DNA from: Streptomyces reniochalinae
GTDB lineage: Bacteria; Actinomycetota; Actinomycetes; Streptomycetales; Streptomycetaceae
Assembly: GCF_003323735.1 (NCBI RefSeq)
Contig: NZ_QOIM01000025.1
Coordinates: 62,001-126,000, forward strand
Reading direction: 5' to 3'
DNA length: 64,000 bases
Shown here: positions 1 to 10,329 of the stretch, piece by piece
How the letters are laid out: each line of letters begins with the position of its first letter
How positions within the stretch are numbered: position 1 is the first letter of the stretch
The notes under the pieces: generated by a model
Told to the model about the DNA's origin: nothing
The model's input: only the letters and a program-made list of their open reading frames with translations
Databases searched by the model: none
Program-made: the position numbers and the translations under genes

Positions 1-837
1 CAGCGCCGTGCGCGCCATGTTCTCGAGCTCGGTGACCTGGCCGACGGCGAGGGCCACGTCTCCCGACGACTCCAGGATGCGCCGCGTCAGACCCAGTTTG
101 ACGGTCATCGTGGAGAGGCTGTGGCCGAGGACGTCGTGCATGTCCCGGGCGACCCGCTCCCGTTCCTGGTGCACGGCCAGTCGCCTGACCTGCTCGCGCG
201 CGGCCCGCAGGTGCCCGATCGTGAAGTTGAGCGCGAAGACGGTACCGAGTGCCGCGGTCACCCCGACGAGGAGGGCCACCTGCGCCCAGGCGATCTCGCC
301 CTCGGCGAGACGCATCCAGACGATCTGCCCCAGCACCGTGGCGAGACCGAGCAGCAGCGCGTGGCGCAGCGGCAGCAGCATGAGCCCGATCGAGAGGGCG
401 AAGGTCAGATCGGTCAGGTGGTGCGGCGACGCGAGGAGCACGGCAGGTGCCGCCCCGAGCAGGAACAGCACGGCCACGATGGCGACGCGTCGCCGCCGCA
501 GCGCCACAGGACCGTACCAGGGCGCCAGCATGCAGCCGATGCCGTAGCAGGCGACGAGGCCGATCGCGAGCCAGGTGAGCAGTCGAGGCCCGGGAGCGTG
601 CGCGATGTCCTCGGCTCGTGCGATCAGGGTGAGGGAGGCGAGCGCGGTGGCCGTGGTGACGATCACGCGGCTTCGGCCGTACGCGCCGGGGCTGTCCGGC
701 TGGTCCTTCCAGAAACTCCAGTCCGGCCACTTGCCGGCGGAGAACTCGTCCGGATCGCGTGCGGCCACGCCGGTCATGGTAGGCCAGCCGCCGCCGCGGC
801 GTACAAACGGCGGCCCCGGGAGCGATACCTGGGTCAT
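1..837 (-). CDS. Sensor histidine kinase, NarL/DesK type, truncated by window edge
   Basis: Membrane sensor kinase that would autophosphorylate on His and pass phosphate to a LuxR-type response regulator. The visible 279 codons give an N-terminal cytoplasmic segment, several hydrophobic stretches (about residues 60-190) and the start of a HisKA_3 dimerisation domain with the H-box ERERVARDMHDVLGHS; the phosphorylated His is the codon at 136-138. The ATPase domain lies beyond position 1. Two in-frame ATGs, at 837 and 777, lack a clear ribosome binding site, so the start is uncertain. It is divergent from the small gene at 947. Family assignment is firm; the stimulus is unknown. Confidence 0.85.
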   Translation of the reverse strand, partial: MTQVSLPGPPFVRRGGGWPTMTGVAARDPDEFSAGKWPDWSFWKDQPDSPGAYGRSRVIVTTATALASLTLIARAEDIAHAPGPRLLTWLAIGLVACYGIGCMLAPWYGPVALRRRRVAIVAVLFLLGAAPAVLLASPHHLTDLTFALSIGLMLLPLRHALLLGLATVLGQIVWMRLAEGEIAWAQVALLVGVTAALGTVFALNFTIGHLRAAREQVRRLAVHQERERVARDMHDVLGHSLSTMTVKLGLTRRILESSGDVALAVGQVTELENMARTAL

Positions 838-946
838 GGAGGCAAGCGTCGCCCACCCGTGGCCGGCGACCCCGTCCGGGTTGTCACCCGGTCATGCATG
901 ACAGATGGCATGGGTCCGGCCGGCGGGCCGGTGCTGCGATGGACTC

Positions 947-1441
947 ATGTTGCACGCGAAGAGGATCCATCTGCCCTCCCAGGAGTACGAGCTCACCGAG
1001 GACGGTCGGGCGCTGACGGCGTTCTCGTTGCGCAGAGGCCGCATCGGCGCGCGGTTCACCCTGTGCGGGGTCGGCTACCTCGTCCGCACTCACCGCTTCA
1101 GTGGCGTCTACGAACTCCTCCACGCCGCCGGCGGGGACGGTGACGGGACGGTCGTCGCGACCACGGACCGGGTGCGCCGCAGCTGGCACCTGGCGTGTTC
1201 CGGGAGGGTCGTCCCGTTCCGGCAGACCGCGGCGGCCGGCCGGGAGTTCACCATGACCGGAGACGACGGTGAGCCCGCCGGCACGATCCGCCGCACCGGA
1301 CACCTGCGCACGGAGGTGACCGCCGACCTGCCGGACCTGGAACCCGCGCTCCAGGTCTTCGCGCTCGTCGTCGTGCTGCTGCGCAGGCGGCGCAAGCGGG
1401 CGGCGGCGGCCGTCCGGTCGACCTCCCTCGCGGGCGGCTGA
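947..1441 (+). CDS. Hypothetical protein, possible LURP-one/tubby-like fold
   Basis: A 164-residue protein if started at the ATG at 947; an in-frame ATG at 905 would add 14 residues. It is basic, rich in beta-strand-like segments (ARFTLCGVGYLV, REFTMTGDDGEPAGTI), and ends in a hydrophobic stretch (QVFALVVVLL) followed by an Arg-rich tail. Repeated short strands with GxPxGxI-type turns weakly resemble LURP-one/tubby-like proteins, but this is inference from pattern only. It is divergent from the sensor kinase, about 110 bp apart, so the two could share regulation. The codon bias is typical of a real gene. Confidence 0.6.
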   Translation: MLHAKRIHLPSQEYELTEDGRALTAFSLRRGRIGARFTLCGVGYLVRTHRFSGVYELLHAAGGDGDGTVVATTDRVRRSWHLACSGRVVPFRQTAAAGREFTMTGDDGEPAGTIRRTGHLRTEVTADLPDLEPALQVFALVVVLLRRRRKRAAAAVRSTSLAGG

Positions 1442-1904
1442 CGCTCCGGACCGAGAGTGCGGACGGCCCCGGCGTCTGGGGTGAACCGGCTGGCGTTCGT
1501 CTCCTGGCTTCCGCTCGACATCGGTGCCCTGGCCGGTCCGGACAGCCCGCGCCGACCAAGGGTGCGCTACGTGCACGTGCTGGAAGTGCCGATGTGGACC
1601 TGCCGCGGATGGGCACCGTTGAACGCCCTCCCTGACCGGGCTTCCAGCAGACCGTCCTGGCGTCGGGGAAGCGGACGTACACGACGTCGTCGTGGCGGGT
1701 GTGTTCGCGCTGTGGGCGGTCCGGCCCTCGGGGCCGAGTGACTGCCGGTACCCCGCGCCCTTGTACTCACTCAGGAGGGCGGTGCCCTTGGTGAAGCACA
1801 CGCAGGGGTACGGGCACGTCGCCGTCAGGCGTGCGGTCGAGTCGGCCGCGGGCGCACCGGGAGCGGTGCTCCGTCGCCGCGACGGTCCGCCTCCGCGTGG
1901 CGGC
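1442..1904. other. Gap of 463 bases without a convincing gene
   Basis: Lies between the end of the small + gene and the end of the - strand NUDIX gene. Open frames exist on both strands but none has a ribosome binding site and a family match. A minus-strand stretch near 1640-1700 reads DDVVYVRFPDARTVCWKPG, which looks protein-like and could be a decayed gene, but it cannot be extended into a complete product. Confidence 0.4.
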
Positions 1905-2387
1905 TCAGTGCTGGATCAGGCCGCCGACCGGTACGGGGGCGACGTGGCCGGTCGGCGGATGGGTCCGTGCCAGGGCGAGCCCGATGTCGACGAGTGAGGA
2001 GCGACGCATGCGCGAGACGCCGGGCAGCGGGGTCCAGACCGACTCGGCGATGTCGCCGTCGGGCTCGGGCCTGAGGAGCCCTCCGGTGATGCGGACCTGG
2101 TAGAAGATGCCGAGATTCTGGTGGTCCTGTGTGCCGGGGACGTTGCGTTCGGCTGCGGGGACGACCCGCGAGTCCACGCCCAGCAGGTTTTCGACCACCG
2201 CCTCGTATCCGGTCTCCTCAGCGACCTCCCGGATCACCGCGTCGAACGGGTCCTCCGCGTGCTCGACTCTGCCGCCCGGAAGGGTCCAGTTGGCCTCGCC
2301 CTTGGGCGGTGCGTGGCAGGCGAGCAGCACTCGCCCGTCCTCGACGCACACGGCGTACGCCGCCAGTCGGAAACACATCACCGACAC
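1905..2387 (-). CDS. NUDIX hydrolase
   Basis: A 160-residue protein that would hydrolyse a nucleoside diphosphate linked to another moiety, using Mg or Mn. The Nudix box is complete at about residues 38-60: GGRVEHAEDPFDAVIREV followed by AEETGY, fitting GX5EX7REUXEEXGU. The length matches single-domain NUDIX proteins. It reads away from the tetR gene; the shared upstream region holds a palindrome at 2489-2508. Substrate cannot be told from the sequence. Mutator-type sanitising of nucleotides is one possibility; processing of a signalling nucleotide is another. Confidence 0.88.
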   Translation of the reverse strand: MSVMCFRLAAYAVCVEDGRVLLACHAPPKGEANWTLPGGRVEHAEDPFDAVIREVAEETGYEAVVENLLGVDSRVVPAAERNVPGTQDHQNLGIFYQVRITGGLLRPEPDGDIAESVWTPLPGVSRMRRSSLVDIGLALARTHPPTGHVAPVPVGGLIQH

Positions 2388-2488
2388 CTCCGCACCGGAC
2401 GGTACAGCGTGCTGTGGCGGCGGGACCCGCTCGCGGGATCCGCGTGCGGCCCTCCTCGGACGTGCCTGCTCCGGGTGAACCCCCTTAT

Positions 2489-2508
2489 TAAGTCAGTCGA
2501 TTGACTTA
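2489..2508. promoter_or_regulatory. Palindromic operator candidate for the TetR regulator
   Basis: TAAGTCA (2489-2495) and TGACTTA (2502-2508) form a perfect 7-bp inverted repeat with a 6-bp spacer, in an unusually AT-rich pocket of otherwise GC-rich DNA. It lies between the divergent NUDIX and tetR transcripts. Size and symmetry suit a TetR dimer, so autoregulation of the downstream operon, and possibly of the NUDIX gene, is the natural inference. TTGACT at 2501-2506 within it could also serve as a -35 element. Confidence 0.6.
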
Positions 2509-2566
2509 TAGCGGAAGCCCGTGTTCACCTGGAGCGGTACGGTCCACCGACCGGGGAGGCACCGGA

Positions 2567-2671
2567 GTGACTGACCTGCCGGACACGGCACCGCCCGCCG
2601 GCGCGTGCCCCGACGAGCCCGGACGCACCACACCCGAAGGCCCGTCACGCTCGCGGACGGTGACCCCGTGA
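2567..2671 (+). CDS. Short leader ORF translationally coupled to tetR
   Basis: A 34-codon ORF starting at GTG 2567, preceded by a good Shine-Dalgarno (GGGGAGG, 2553-2559, 7-base spacing). Its TGA stop (2669-2671) overlaps the GTG start of the TetR gene in a GTGA junction. The peptide (VTDLPDTAPPAGACPDEP at its N-terminus) is Pro-rich and resembles no family I know. The TetR start itself has no ribosome binding site, so coupled reinitiation is a reasonable reading. It could instead be the true N-terminal untranslated leader with a chance ORF. Confidence 0.45.
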   Translation: MTDLPDTAPPAGACPDEPGRTTPEGPSRSRTVTP

Positions 2672-3342
2672 GCGCCGCCGCGCGAACCGGACGGGCGGAC
2701 CGCACGACGGAGACCCGCGACGCGCTGATGACGGCGGCGGAAAGGCTGTTCGCCGAGCACGGGCTGTCCGCCGTCTCCAGCCGCCAGATCGGCGAAGCCG
2801 CGGGACAGGGCAACGTGACAGCCGTCAGCTACCACTTCGGCAGCAGATCCGGGCTCGTGCGCGCCATCATGACCCGGCACGGGGAGCGGGTCGACCAGCT
2901 TCGGCAACGGTACGTACGCGCGGCCGGCGACAGCGGCGACATCCGCGACTGGGTCGGCTGCCTCGTGCGTCCCGTGCCGGAGTATCTGGACTCCCTCGGG
3001 GTCCCCTCGTGGCACGCCCGCTTCTCTGTGCTGGTCATGACCGACCCGATGCTCCGTGCGCTCGTCACCGACGAGGCGCTCGTGCGGCCCTGTCTGGGTG
3101 AGGTCCTCGACAACCTCGGCCGCTGTCTCGCGGCGCTTCCCGAGCGCGTCCGGGCCGAACGCGGAGACATGGCACGGCATCTGCTCGTCCACACCTGCGC
3201 GGAACGGGAACGCGCGCTGGCCGAGGGCACCGGAGCGCCACACGCCTCCTGGCGGCGCACGGCCGACGCACTGACCGACGCGGTCGTCGGACTGCTGACA
3301 GCGCCCGTCACCCACCCCGACGACTCCCTGGAGAAGGCCTGA
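2668..3342 (+). CDS. TetR family transcriptional regulator
   Basis: A 224-residue repressor-type regulator. The N-terminal helix-turn-helix is clear: TRDALMTAAERLFAEHG, then SSRQIGEAAGQGNVTAVSYHFGS, a typical TetR recognition helix ending in YHF. The C-terminal part is a helical ligand domain of the kind seen with catabolic operons. I start it at GTG 2668 because that codon overlaps the stop of a leader ORF with its own ribosome binding site; an in-frame GTG at 2605 would add 21 Arg-rich residues. It ends 2 bases before the ferredoxin gene, so it leads the P450/monooxygenase operon and probably controls it through the palindrome at 2489-2508. Confidence 0.88.
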   Translation: MSAAARTGRADRTTETRDALMTAAERLFAEHGLSAVSSRQIGEAAGQGNVTAVSYHFGSRSGLVRAIMTRHGERVDQLRQRYVRAAGDSGDIRDWVGCLVRPVPEYLDSLGVPSWHARFSVLVMTDPMLRALVTDEALVRPCLGEVLDNLGRCLAALPERVRAERGDMARHLLVHTCAERERALAEGTGAPHASWRRTADALTDAVVGLLTAPVTHPDDSLEKA

Positions 3343-3344
3343 GT

Positions 3345-3545
3345 ATGAGGATCAGCGTCGACGAGGACAGGTGCTGCGGCGCCGGACAGTGCGCCATGGC
3401 CGTTCCGGACGTCTTCGACCAGCGGGACGAGGACGGCATCGTGGTCCTCCTCGCCCCCGAGCCGCACCCCGACCGTCACGAGGCCGTGCGCGAGGCGGCC
3501 GACATGTGTCCTGCCGCCGCCATCCACGTCGGCGAAGGCACGTGA
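3345..3545 (+). CDS. 3Fe-4S ferredoxin (P450 partner)
   Basis: A 66-residue ferredoxin of the small type found beside actinobacterial P450s. It has the pattern DRCCGAGQC, PDVF and DMCPAAAI; the expected second Cys of a 4Fe-4S motif is replaced (CxxxxxC plus distal CP), which fits a 3Fe-4S cluster. It would pass electrons from a ferredoxin reductase to the P450 encoded next. No reductase gene is in the window, so that partner must be elsewhere. The start is 2 bases after the tetR stop. Confidence 0.92.
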   Translation: MRISVDEDRCCGAGQCAMAVPDVFDQRDEDGIVVLLAPEPHPDRHEAVREAADMCPAAAIHVGEGT

Positions 3546-3561
3546 TCCCTCCCCACGCGCC

Positions 3562-3587
3562 GCGGCGGCCGGCTCGCCGGCCGCCGC
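3562..3587. terminator. Hairpin between ferredoxin and P450 genes
   Basis: An 11-bp perfect GC stem (GCGGCGGCCGG paired with CCGGCCGCCGC) with a CTCG loop, 17 bases after the ferredoxin stop and inside the 351-base gene-free stretch 3546-3896. It may be a partial terminator or a processing site that sets different levels for the regulator/ferredoxin and the P450 block. I see no gene in the rest of that stretch. Confidence 0.4.
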
Positions 3588-3896
3588 CGCCGACTCACCG
3601 ACCGCTGCCGTGGAGCCCCGCCGTGGAGGGCGCCGCCCCCTCGCCCGTCGCCTCGGGCGGCCGTGGTGGCGTACTCGGAACGGAACCCGCGCGCATGCCG
3701 CCACTCCCTCCCGCGCCCGCGGGCCCGCCCACCCGGCACCGGACCGCGCCGCTGCGGCGCGGCCACATCCCGTGCGGCCGCCCCTTGGCGGAAGCCGCCT
3801 GACGCGAGTCCGCCCGGGACGGCGTCAGCGCGGCCCGGAGCGTCACGCCCCGCGCCACGCATCAGCACCACGCACCCCCACCGCCGAAGGATCGCC

Positions 3897-5123
3897 ATGA
3901 GCACCGTGTCCCCGGTCGATGCCGCCGACCTCCCTGACTTCCCGCACCCCCGCTCCCCGGCCTGCCCTTTCGGCCTCTCGCCCGAGATGCGCCGGCTGGC
4001 CGAGCGCGGCCCGGTCAGCCGGGTCCGCTCGTGGGGTGGCAGCACGCCCTGGGTGGTGACCAGCCACGCCGAGCAGAAGGCCCTGCTCGCCGATTCCCGC
4101 CTGAGCGCCGACTTCTCCCACCCGGGCTTTCCCAGTCCCGTTCCCCCGCAGAACACCGGGAAGGCCGACATGAGCTTCGTCGGCATGGACGATCCGGAGC
4201 ACGCGCGGCTGCGGCGCATGGTCAGCGGCGCTTTCACCGTCAGGCGGGTCGAAGCGCTGCGCCCCCGCGTGCGGGAGATGACGGAGAGGTGCGTCGAGAG
4301 CATGCTCGGCGGGCCGAAGCCCGCCGACCTGATGGAGGCCGTGGCGCTGCCCATCCCCTCCATGGTGATCTCCGAACTGCTGGGCGTTCCCTACCGGGAC
4401 CACGACTTCTTCCAGACCAACAGCAAGACCCTCGTCTCCGCCGTCGCCGACACCGGTGCACGGCAGGCGGCCCACGCCCGGCTCGCCGCGTACCTGGACG
4501 ACCTGGTCGGTGCGAAGATCGCGCGCCCCGGTGACGATCTGCTCTCCCGGCTCGGGGAGAGGGTCGAGGCCGGTGAGCTGACGCGCCGCCAGGCGGCCAC
4601 CATGGGCGTGCTGTTGCTGCTCGGCGGGCACGAGACGACCGCGAACATGATCACGCTGGGTACGCTGCTGCTGCTCCAGCACCCCGATCAGCTCGCGCGC
4701 CTCAGGGAGGCGGAGGCAGACACCGAGGTGATCGCCTCGGCCGTGGAGGAGCTGCTGCGCTACCTGTCCATCGTCCATCTCGGGCGCCGCAGAACGGCGC
4801 TGGAGGACATCGAGATCGCCGGGCAGACGATCCGCGCCGGTGAGGGGGTCATCCTGCTGGGGGAGCTCGCCAACCGGGACCCTCTGGTCTTCCCCGAACC
4901 CGACACGCTGGACCTCGCCCGCAACGCACGCCGGCACCAGGCCTTCGGCGGCGGCAGCCACCACTGTGTCGGCCAGCCCCTGGCGCGGATGGAACTCCAG
5001 GTCGTCTACCCGGTCCTGTTCCGCAGGATCCCCACCCTGCGACTGGCCACGGACGTGTCGCAGGTGCCCTTCAAGTACGACGCGGTCATCTACGGCGTCC
5101 ACGAGTTGCCCGTCACCTGGTGA
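3897..5123 (+). CDS. Cytochrome P450 (CYP105-like)
   Basis: A 408-residue soluble bacterial P450, expected to hydroxylate a small hydrophobic substrate using electrons from the adjacent ferredoxin. Features: substrate-region motif DDPEHARLRRMV; I-helix LLLLGGHETTAN with the acid-Thr pair; K-helix EELLR; heme-binding FGGGSHHCVGQPLAR with axial Cys at residue 357. Start at ATG 3897 has a GAAGG ribosome binding site; longer upstream readings lack one. General similarity is to the CYP105 type. It is followed by the Baeyer-Villiger monooxygenase, which suggests a shared pathway in which the alcohol made here is oxidised and ring-expanded. The substrate is unknown. Confidence 0.93.
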   Translation: MSTVSPVDAADLPDFPHPRSPACPFGLSPEMRRLAERGPVSRVRSWGGSTPWVVTSHAEQKALLADSRLSADFSHPGFPSPVPPQNTGKADMSFVGMDDPEHARLRRMVSGAFTVRRVEALRPRVREMTERCVESMLGGPKPADLMEAVALPIPSMVISELLGVPYRDHDFFQTNSKTLVSAVADTGARQAAHARLAAYLDDLVGAKIARPGDDLLSRLGERVEAGELTRRQAATMGVLLLLGGHETTANMITLGTLLLLQHPDQLARLREAEADTEVIASAVEELLRYLSIVHLGRRRTALEDIEIAGQTIRAGEGVILLGELANRDPLVFPEPDTLDLARNARRHQAFGGGSHHCVGQPLARMELQVVYPVLFRRIPTLRLATDVSQVPFKYDAVIYGVHELPVTW

Positions 5124-5246
5124 CACCCGGCGGCGCGCCGCCCGGCCGCCCGCAGGCGCAGGCCCGCGGCACGCCCCCCGACCGACCCGCACGACGTGAG
5201 CACCGTACTCGACCGGCCGCACCACCCGAAGAGAAAGAGCACACGC

Positions 5247-7129
<1,883 letters not shown>

Positions 7130-7133
<4 letters not shown>

Positions 7134-8878
7134 GGCGGGAGGGGCGCGCGGAGGAGGCGGCCGCGACCGGCGCGGTGCCGAGCCGCTACGGCGACACGGG
7201 GCACGGACCGGCGACGAGCGGTCTGTGGTCGGCCACGAGGCTGGGCTCGCCCAACCCGCTGTGGGGCTCCAACGGTGTCGCGTTCGGTCCCGACGGCCGG
7301 CTCCACGTCGCCCAGTTCCTCGCCGGGCAGATCAGCGCCGTCGACCTGGCGAGCGGCGAGGTCGAGGTCGTCGTGCCGATGGGAGGACCTGTCCACTCCC
7401 CCGACGACCTGGCCTTCGGCGCGGACGGCTCCATGTACATCGCGGACCTGGTACCCGGCAGGGTGTGGCGGCGCAGCCCCGGCGGCGCGTACAGCCTCGT
7501 CAGCGACCAGGTGAAGGTGCCCAACGGCATCACCTGCGTCGGCGACCGGCTCTTCGTCAACGAGATGCGCCCGTGCGGCCGTCTGTGGGAGCTGTTCCCC
7601 GACGGCGGCGACCCGGTCGTGCTCACCGACGGGCTGGCGCTGGGCAACGCCATGCAGCGGGGGCCCGACGGGCACCTGTACTACCCGCACATGGTGACCG
7701 GGCAGGTCTGGCGCATCGCGCCGGACGGCGGCGAGCCGCAGCTGGTCGCCGAGGACGTGCACGAGCCGGTCGCGGTCCGCTTCGACCTCGGCGGCGTCAT
7801 GCACGTGCTCTCCCGGGGCGAGGCCGGTCTCGTCACCAGGATCGACCTGCACACGACCGGCGGTCGCTCGCTGGTCACCAGCGGGATCACGGGACTGGAC
7901 AACGCCGCGTTCGACGCGGAGAACCGGATGTACGTCTCCAGCTTCGCCAGCGGCGGCATCACCGAACTCCTCCCCGACGGCCGTACCCGCACCCTGGTTC
8001 CCCGGGGACTCGACGGCCCCTACGGGGTGACCGTCGATCTGAAGGGCACGGTGTACGCGGCCGACCACTACCGGCTGGCCGAACCCGGGCGCCCCGACGC
8101 CGCCCGGGAAGTGCCCGGCCGCGAGGCCCGCTTCGAGGCGGCACCGTCCGGCGCGGCCACCCGTGCGCTGCTGACGTTCGCCCACGGCCTGGTCTCCGAC
8201 GGGCGTCTGCTCCACCTCACCTCCCAGTACGGCCAGGTGCGCACCCACGATCCCGAGCGCGGGACGACCCGGGTGCGGGCGAGCGGTCTGGACCGGCCGA
8301 CCGGCATCACCGTCGGCCCGGACGGCGGTCTCGTCGTCGCGGAGAGCGGCGCGGGGCGGGTGCTCGCCATCGCCGGTGACGACACGGTCGGTGTCCTGGC
8401 CGAGGGGTTCGACCGGCCCGTGGACGTGGCCCACGACGCGGAGGGGCGCTGTTACGTCACCGACGAGGTGCGCGGCGCGGTCCTGCGGATCGTCCGGCAG
8501 GAGACCGGAGAAGGTGTCGAGGTGGTCGTCGAGGGGCTCGACGCACCGCAGGGGCTGACGGTCCTGGACGAGGAGCTGTACTGGGTGGAGACCGGAACTC
8601 GGAGGCTGCGTTCGGTCTCCCTCGTCTCCGGTGACGCGGTGCGCACCGAGGCCGAGGACCTGCCGGTCGGCCTGCCGCCCGGTGGGGGGCCGCGCCCGGA
8701 CCCCGCCCTGTTCACGCACGGTATGCCGGGCCTGCCGCGCCCCTTCGCGGGCCTGACCGCCGCTCCCGACGGCTCCCTCCTGCTGTCCGCCGACGGCGAG
8801 GGAACCGTCATCCGCCTCACCCCGCGCCGCCCCGGCCCGACGAAGGAGCGGCCCTCCGGACGGCGGCCGTCCGAGTAG
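7130..8878 (+). CDS. SMP-30/gluconolactonase-like beta-propeller protein
   Basis: A 582-residue protein made of repeated propeller blades with the NHL/SMP-30 signature (GVAFGPDGRLHVAQ, DDLAFGADGSMYIAD, GITVGPDGGLVVAES, GLTAAPDGSLLLSAD). Single SMP-30 propellers are about 300 residues, so this is about double length and probably two propellers. There is no signal peptide, which suggests a cytoplasmic enzyme. Starting at GTG 7130 it overlaps the monooxygenase stop by 4 bases. Given the position directly after a Baeyer-Villiger monooxygenase, lactone hydrolysis is the likely role; this is inference from context. A structural or binding role is possible. Confidence 0.8.
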
Positions 8879-8970
8879 CGGCCCTCCGCACTGCCCTCCG
8901 TGCAGCGGCCCTTGGTGCGGCGGCCGTTGGAGACGCGGCACCGCACCCATCGAAGTGATCAGGAGACTCC

Positions 8971-9738
8971 ATGAGCACCACAGGACTGGCCGGCCGCAGC
9001 GTCGTCGTCACCGGCGCCGCGTCCGGCATCGGACGGGCGGCGGCGCTGCGGTTCGCCCACGAGGGGGCGAAGGTCGCCCTCGCGGACCTCGACGCGGCCG
9101 GTGCCGGCAGTACGGCGCAGGAGGTGGAAGAGGCCGGCGGAGAGGCGCTGACGGTCGTCGGTGACCTGAGCGGCCAGCAGGTGGTGGACGCGCTCGTCGA
9201 GCAGACGGTGACGCGGTACGGCGGTCTCGACGTCCTGGTCAACAACGCCGGGATCATGGACCGGATGTCCGCGCTGGGCGAGACGGACGACACGGAGTGG
9301 GAGCAGGTGCTGCGCGTCAACCTGACCGCTCCGTTCCTGCTGACCCGTGCCGCCCTGCCCCACATGCTCGCCGCGGGGCGCGGCGCCGTTCTTTTCACCG
9401 CCTCAGAGGCGGGCCTGCGCGGCGGCGCGGCGGGAGCCGCCTACACCGCCTCCAAACACGGCGTGGTGGGGCTCGTGAAGAACCTCGCCGTCATGTACCG
9501 CGGTCAGGGCATCCGCGCCAACGCCATCGCGCCGGGCCCCACCGCCACCGGCATCCAGGTCGACGCCGCCGCCGGGGCGCACGGACCGGCACTCGTCGGC
9601 GGGCTGATCGGCGCCACCATCGGACGGCTGGGCACCGCCGAGGAACAGGCCGCCGCCCTCGTCTACCTCGCCTCCGACGCGGCGAGCTTCGTCAACGGCG
9701 CGGTGCTGCCCGTCGACGACGGCTGGTCCGCCGTCTGA
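8971..9738 (+). CDS. Short-chain dehydrogenase/reductase (FabG-like)
   Basis: A 255-residue classical SDR using NAD(P). Motifs: TGAASGIG cofactor loop near residue 14, NNAG near residue 90, catalytic YTASK, and an APGPTATG segment after the active site. The Asp in ALADLD after the second strand favours NAD. The CAGGAGA ribosome binding site precedes ATG 8971. As the last gene of the P450/monooxygenase block it could oxidise the P450 product alcohol to the ketone that the Baeyer-Villiger enzyme needs. Simple oxoacyl or steroid dehydrogenase activity is the alternative. Confidence 0.9.
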   Translation: MSTTGLAGRSVVVTGAASGIGRAAALRFAHEGAKVALADLDAAGAGSTAQEVEEAGGEALTVVGDLSGQQVVDALVEQTVTRYGGLDVLVNNAGIMDRMSALGETDDTEWEQVLRVNLTAPFLLTRAALPHMLAAGRGAVLFTASEAGLRGGAAGAAYTASKHGVVGLVKNLAVMYRGQGIRANAIAPGPTATGIQVDAAAGAHGPALVGGLIGATIGRLGTAEEQAAALVYLASDAASFVNGAVLPVDDGWSAV

Positions 9739-10329
9739 ACGGTGGTGCGGACACCACGAGGAGGCCCGGGTGTCGGGCTCGGACACACCTCGCCCGGGGC
9801 CGCCGCGCGCGCACTGCTACGGATCGTCAACGGACCGGTTCTCACAGGGCTGCCCCGGGCGAGTACGGCTCTCGGCTTCACCAGTGAGCGCGGGCAGGCG
9901 ATCGTCGGCGACGCAGCCCTCTTAGCTCGAGGGGCTGCCGCGATGCGACGAGGACCTGAGAACGACGCGGCCGGCGTCCGAGCCAGGACTCCAGGGCCGA
10001 AGCTGTCGGTTTCGTCAGCTTCCGTGAAGCCAGGTGCCGGTGTCCTCGACCGGCGTGGGACCGCCGCCCGTCCCATGTCCCTCCCGACGGCCATCGGAAC
10101 GAGGTAACCGCAGGTGAGGCCATCGGATCAGCACACAGGACAGCACTAGGCGACCCCGGATTTCGTTGATCGGCAGCCGCCCGTCACAATCACCGGGCGA
10201 CCTTCCCCGTTCCCGCGGCGCGCCCGGTCCTGCCCGGACGCGCGTGAGCCGCGCGCGCACGCGCGCACCGGGGTCGGCGCTGACGCGTACACGAAGGAGA
10301 TGATCTCCCCTCGAGGAGGAGGCACGTAG
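9739..10329. other. Gap of 591 bases without a convincing gene
   Basis: Open frames on both strands (for example 9742-10107 +) show no family match, no ribosome binding site and Arg/Pro-rich translations typical of GC shadow. The right end carries the strong ribosome binding site and presumably the promoter of the gene at 10330. There is an imperfect inverted repeat just after the dehydrogenase (about 9765-9805) that might terminate the operon. Confidence 0.4.

Noticed and set aside
884..1801. Long minus-strand ORF opposite the small gene at 947
   Set aside because: Composition is Arg/Pro/Ala-rich GC shadow, no ribosome binding site and no family motif, and the + strand gene shows better codon bias.
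9920..9960. tRNA-like TAGCTCGAGGGG segment
   Set aside because: No acceptor stem, anticodon arm or T-loop sequence could be aligned around it.
9742..10107. 121-codon ORF after the dehydrogenase, considered as a small gene or transposase scrap
   Set aside because: No ribosome binding site, low-complexity translation, no recognisable motif on either strand.
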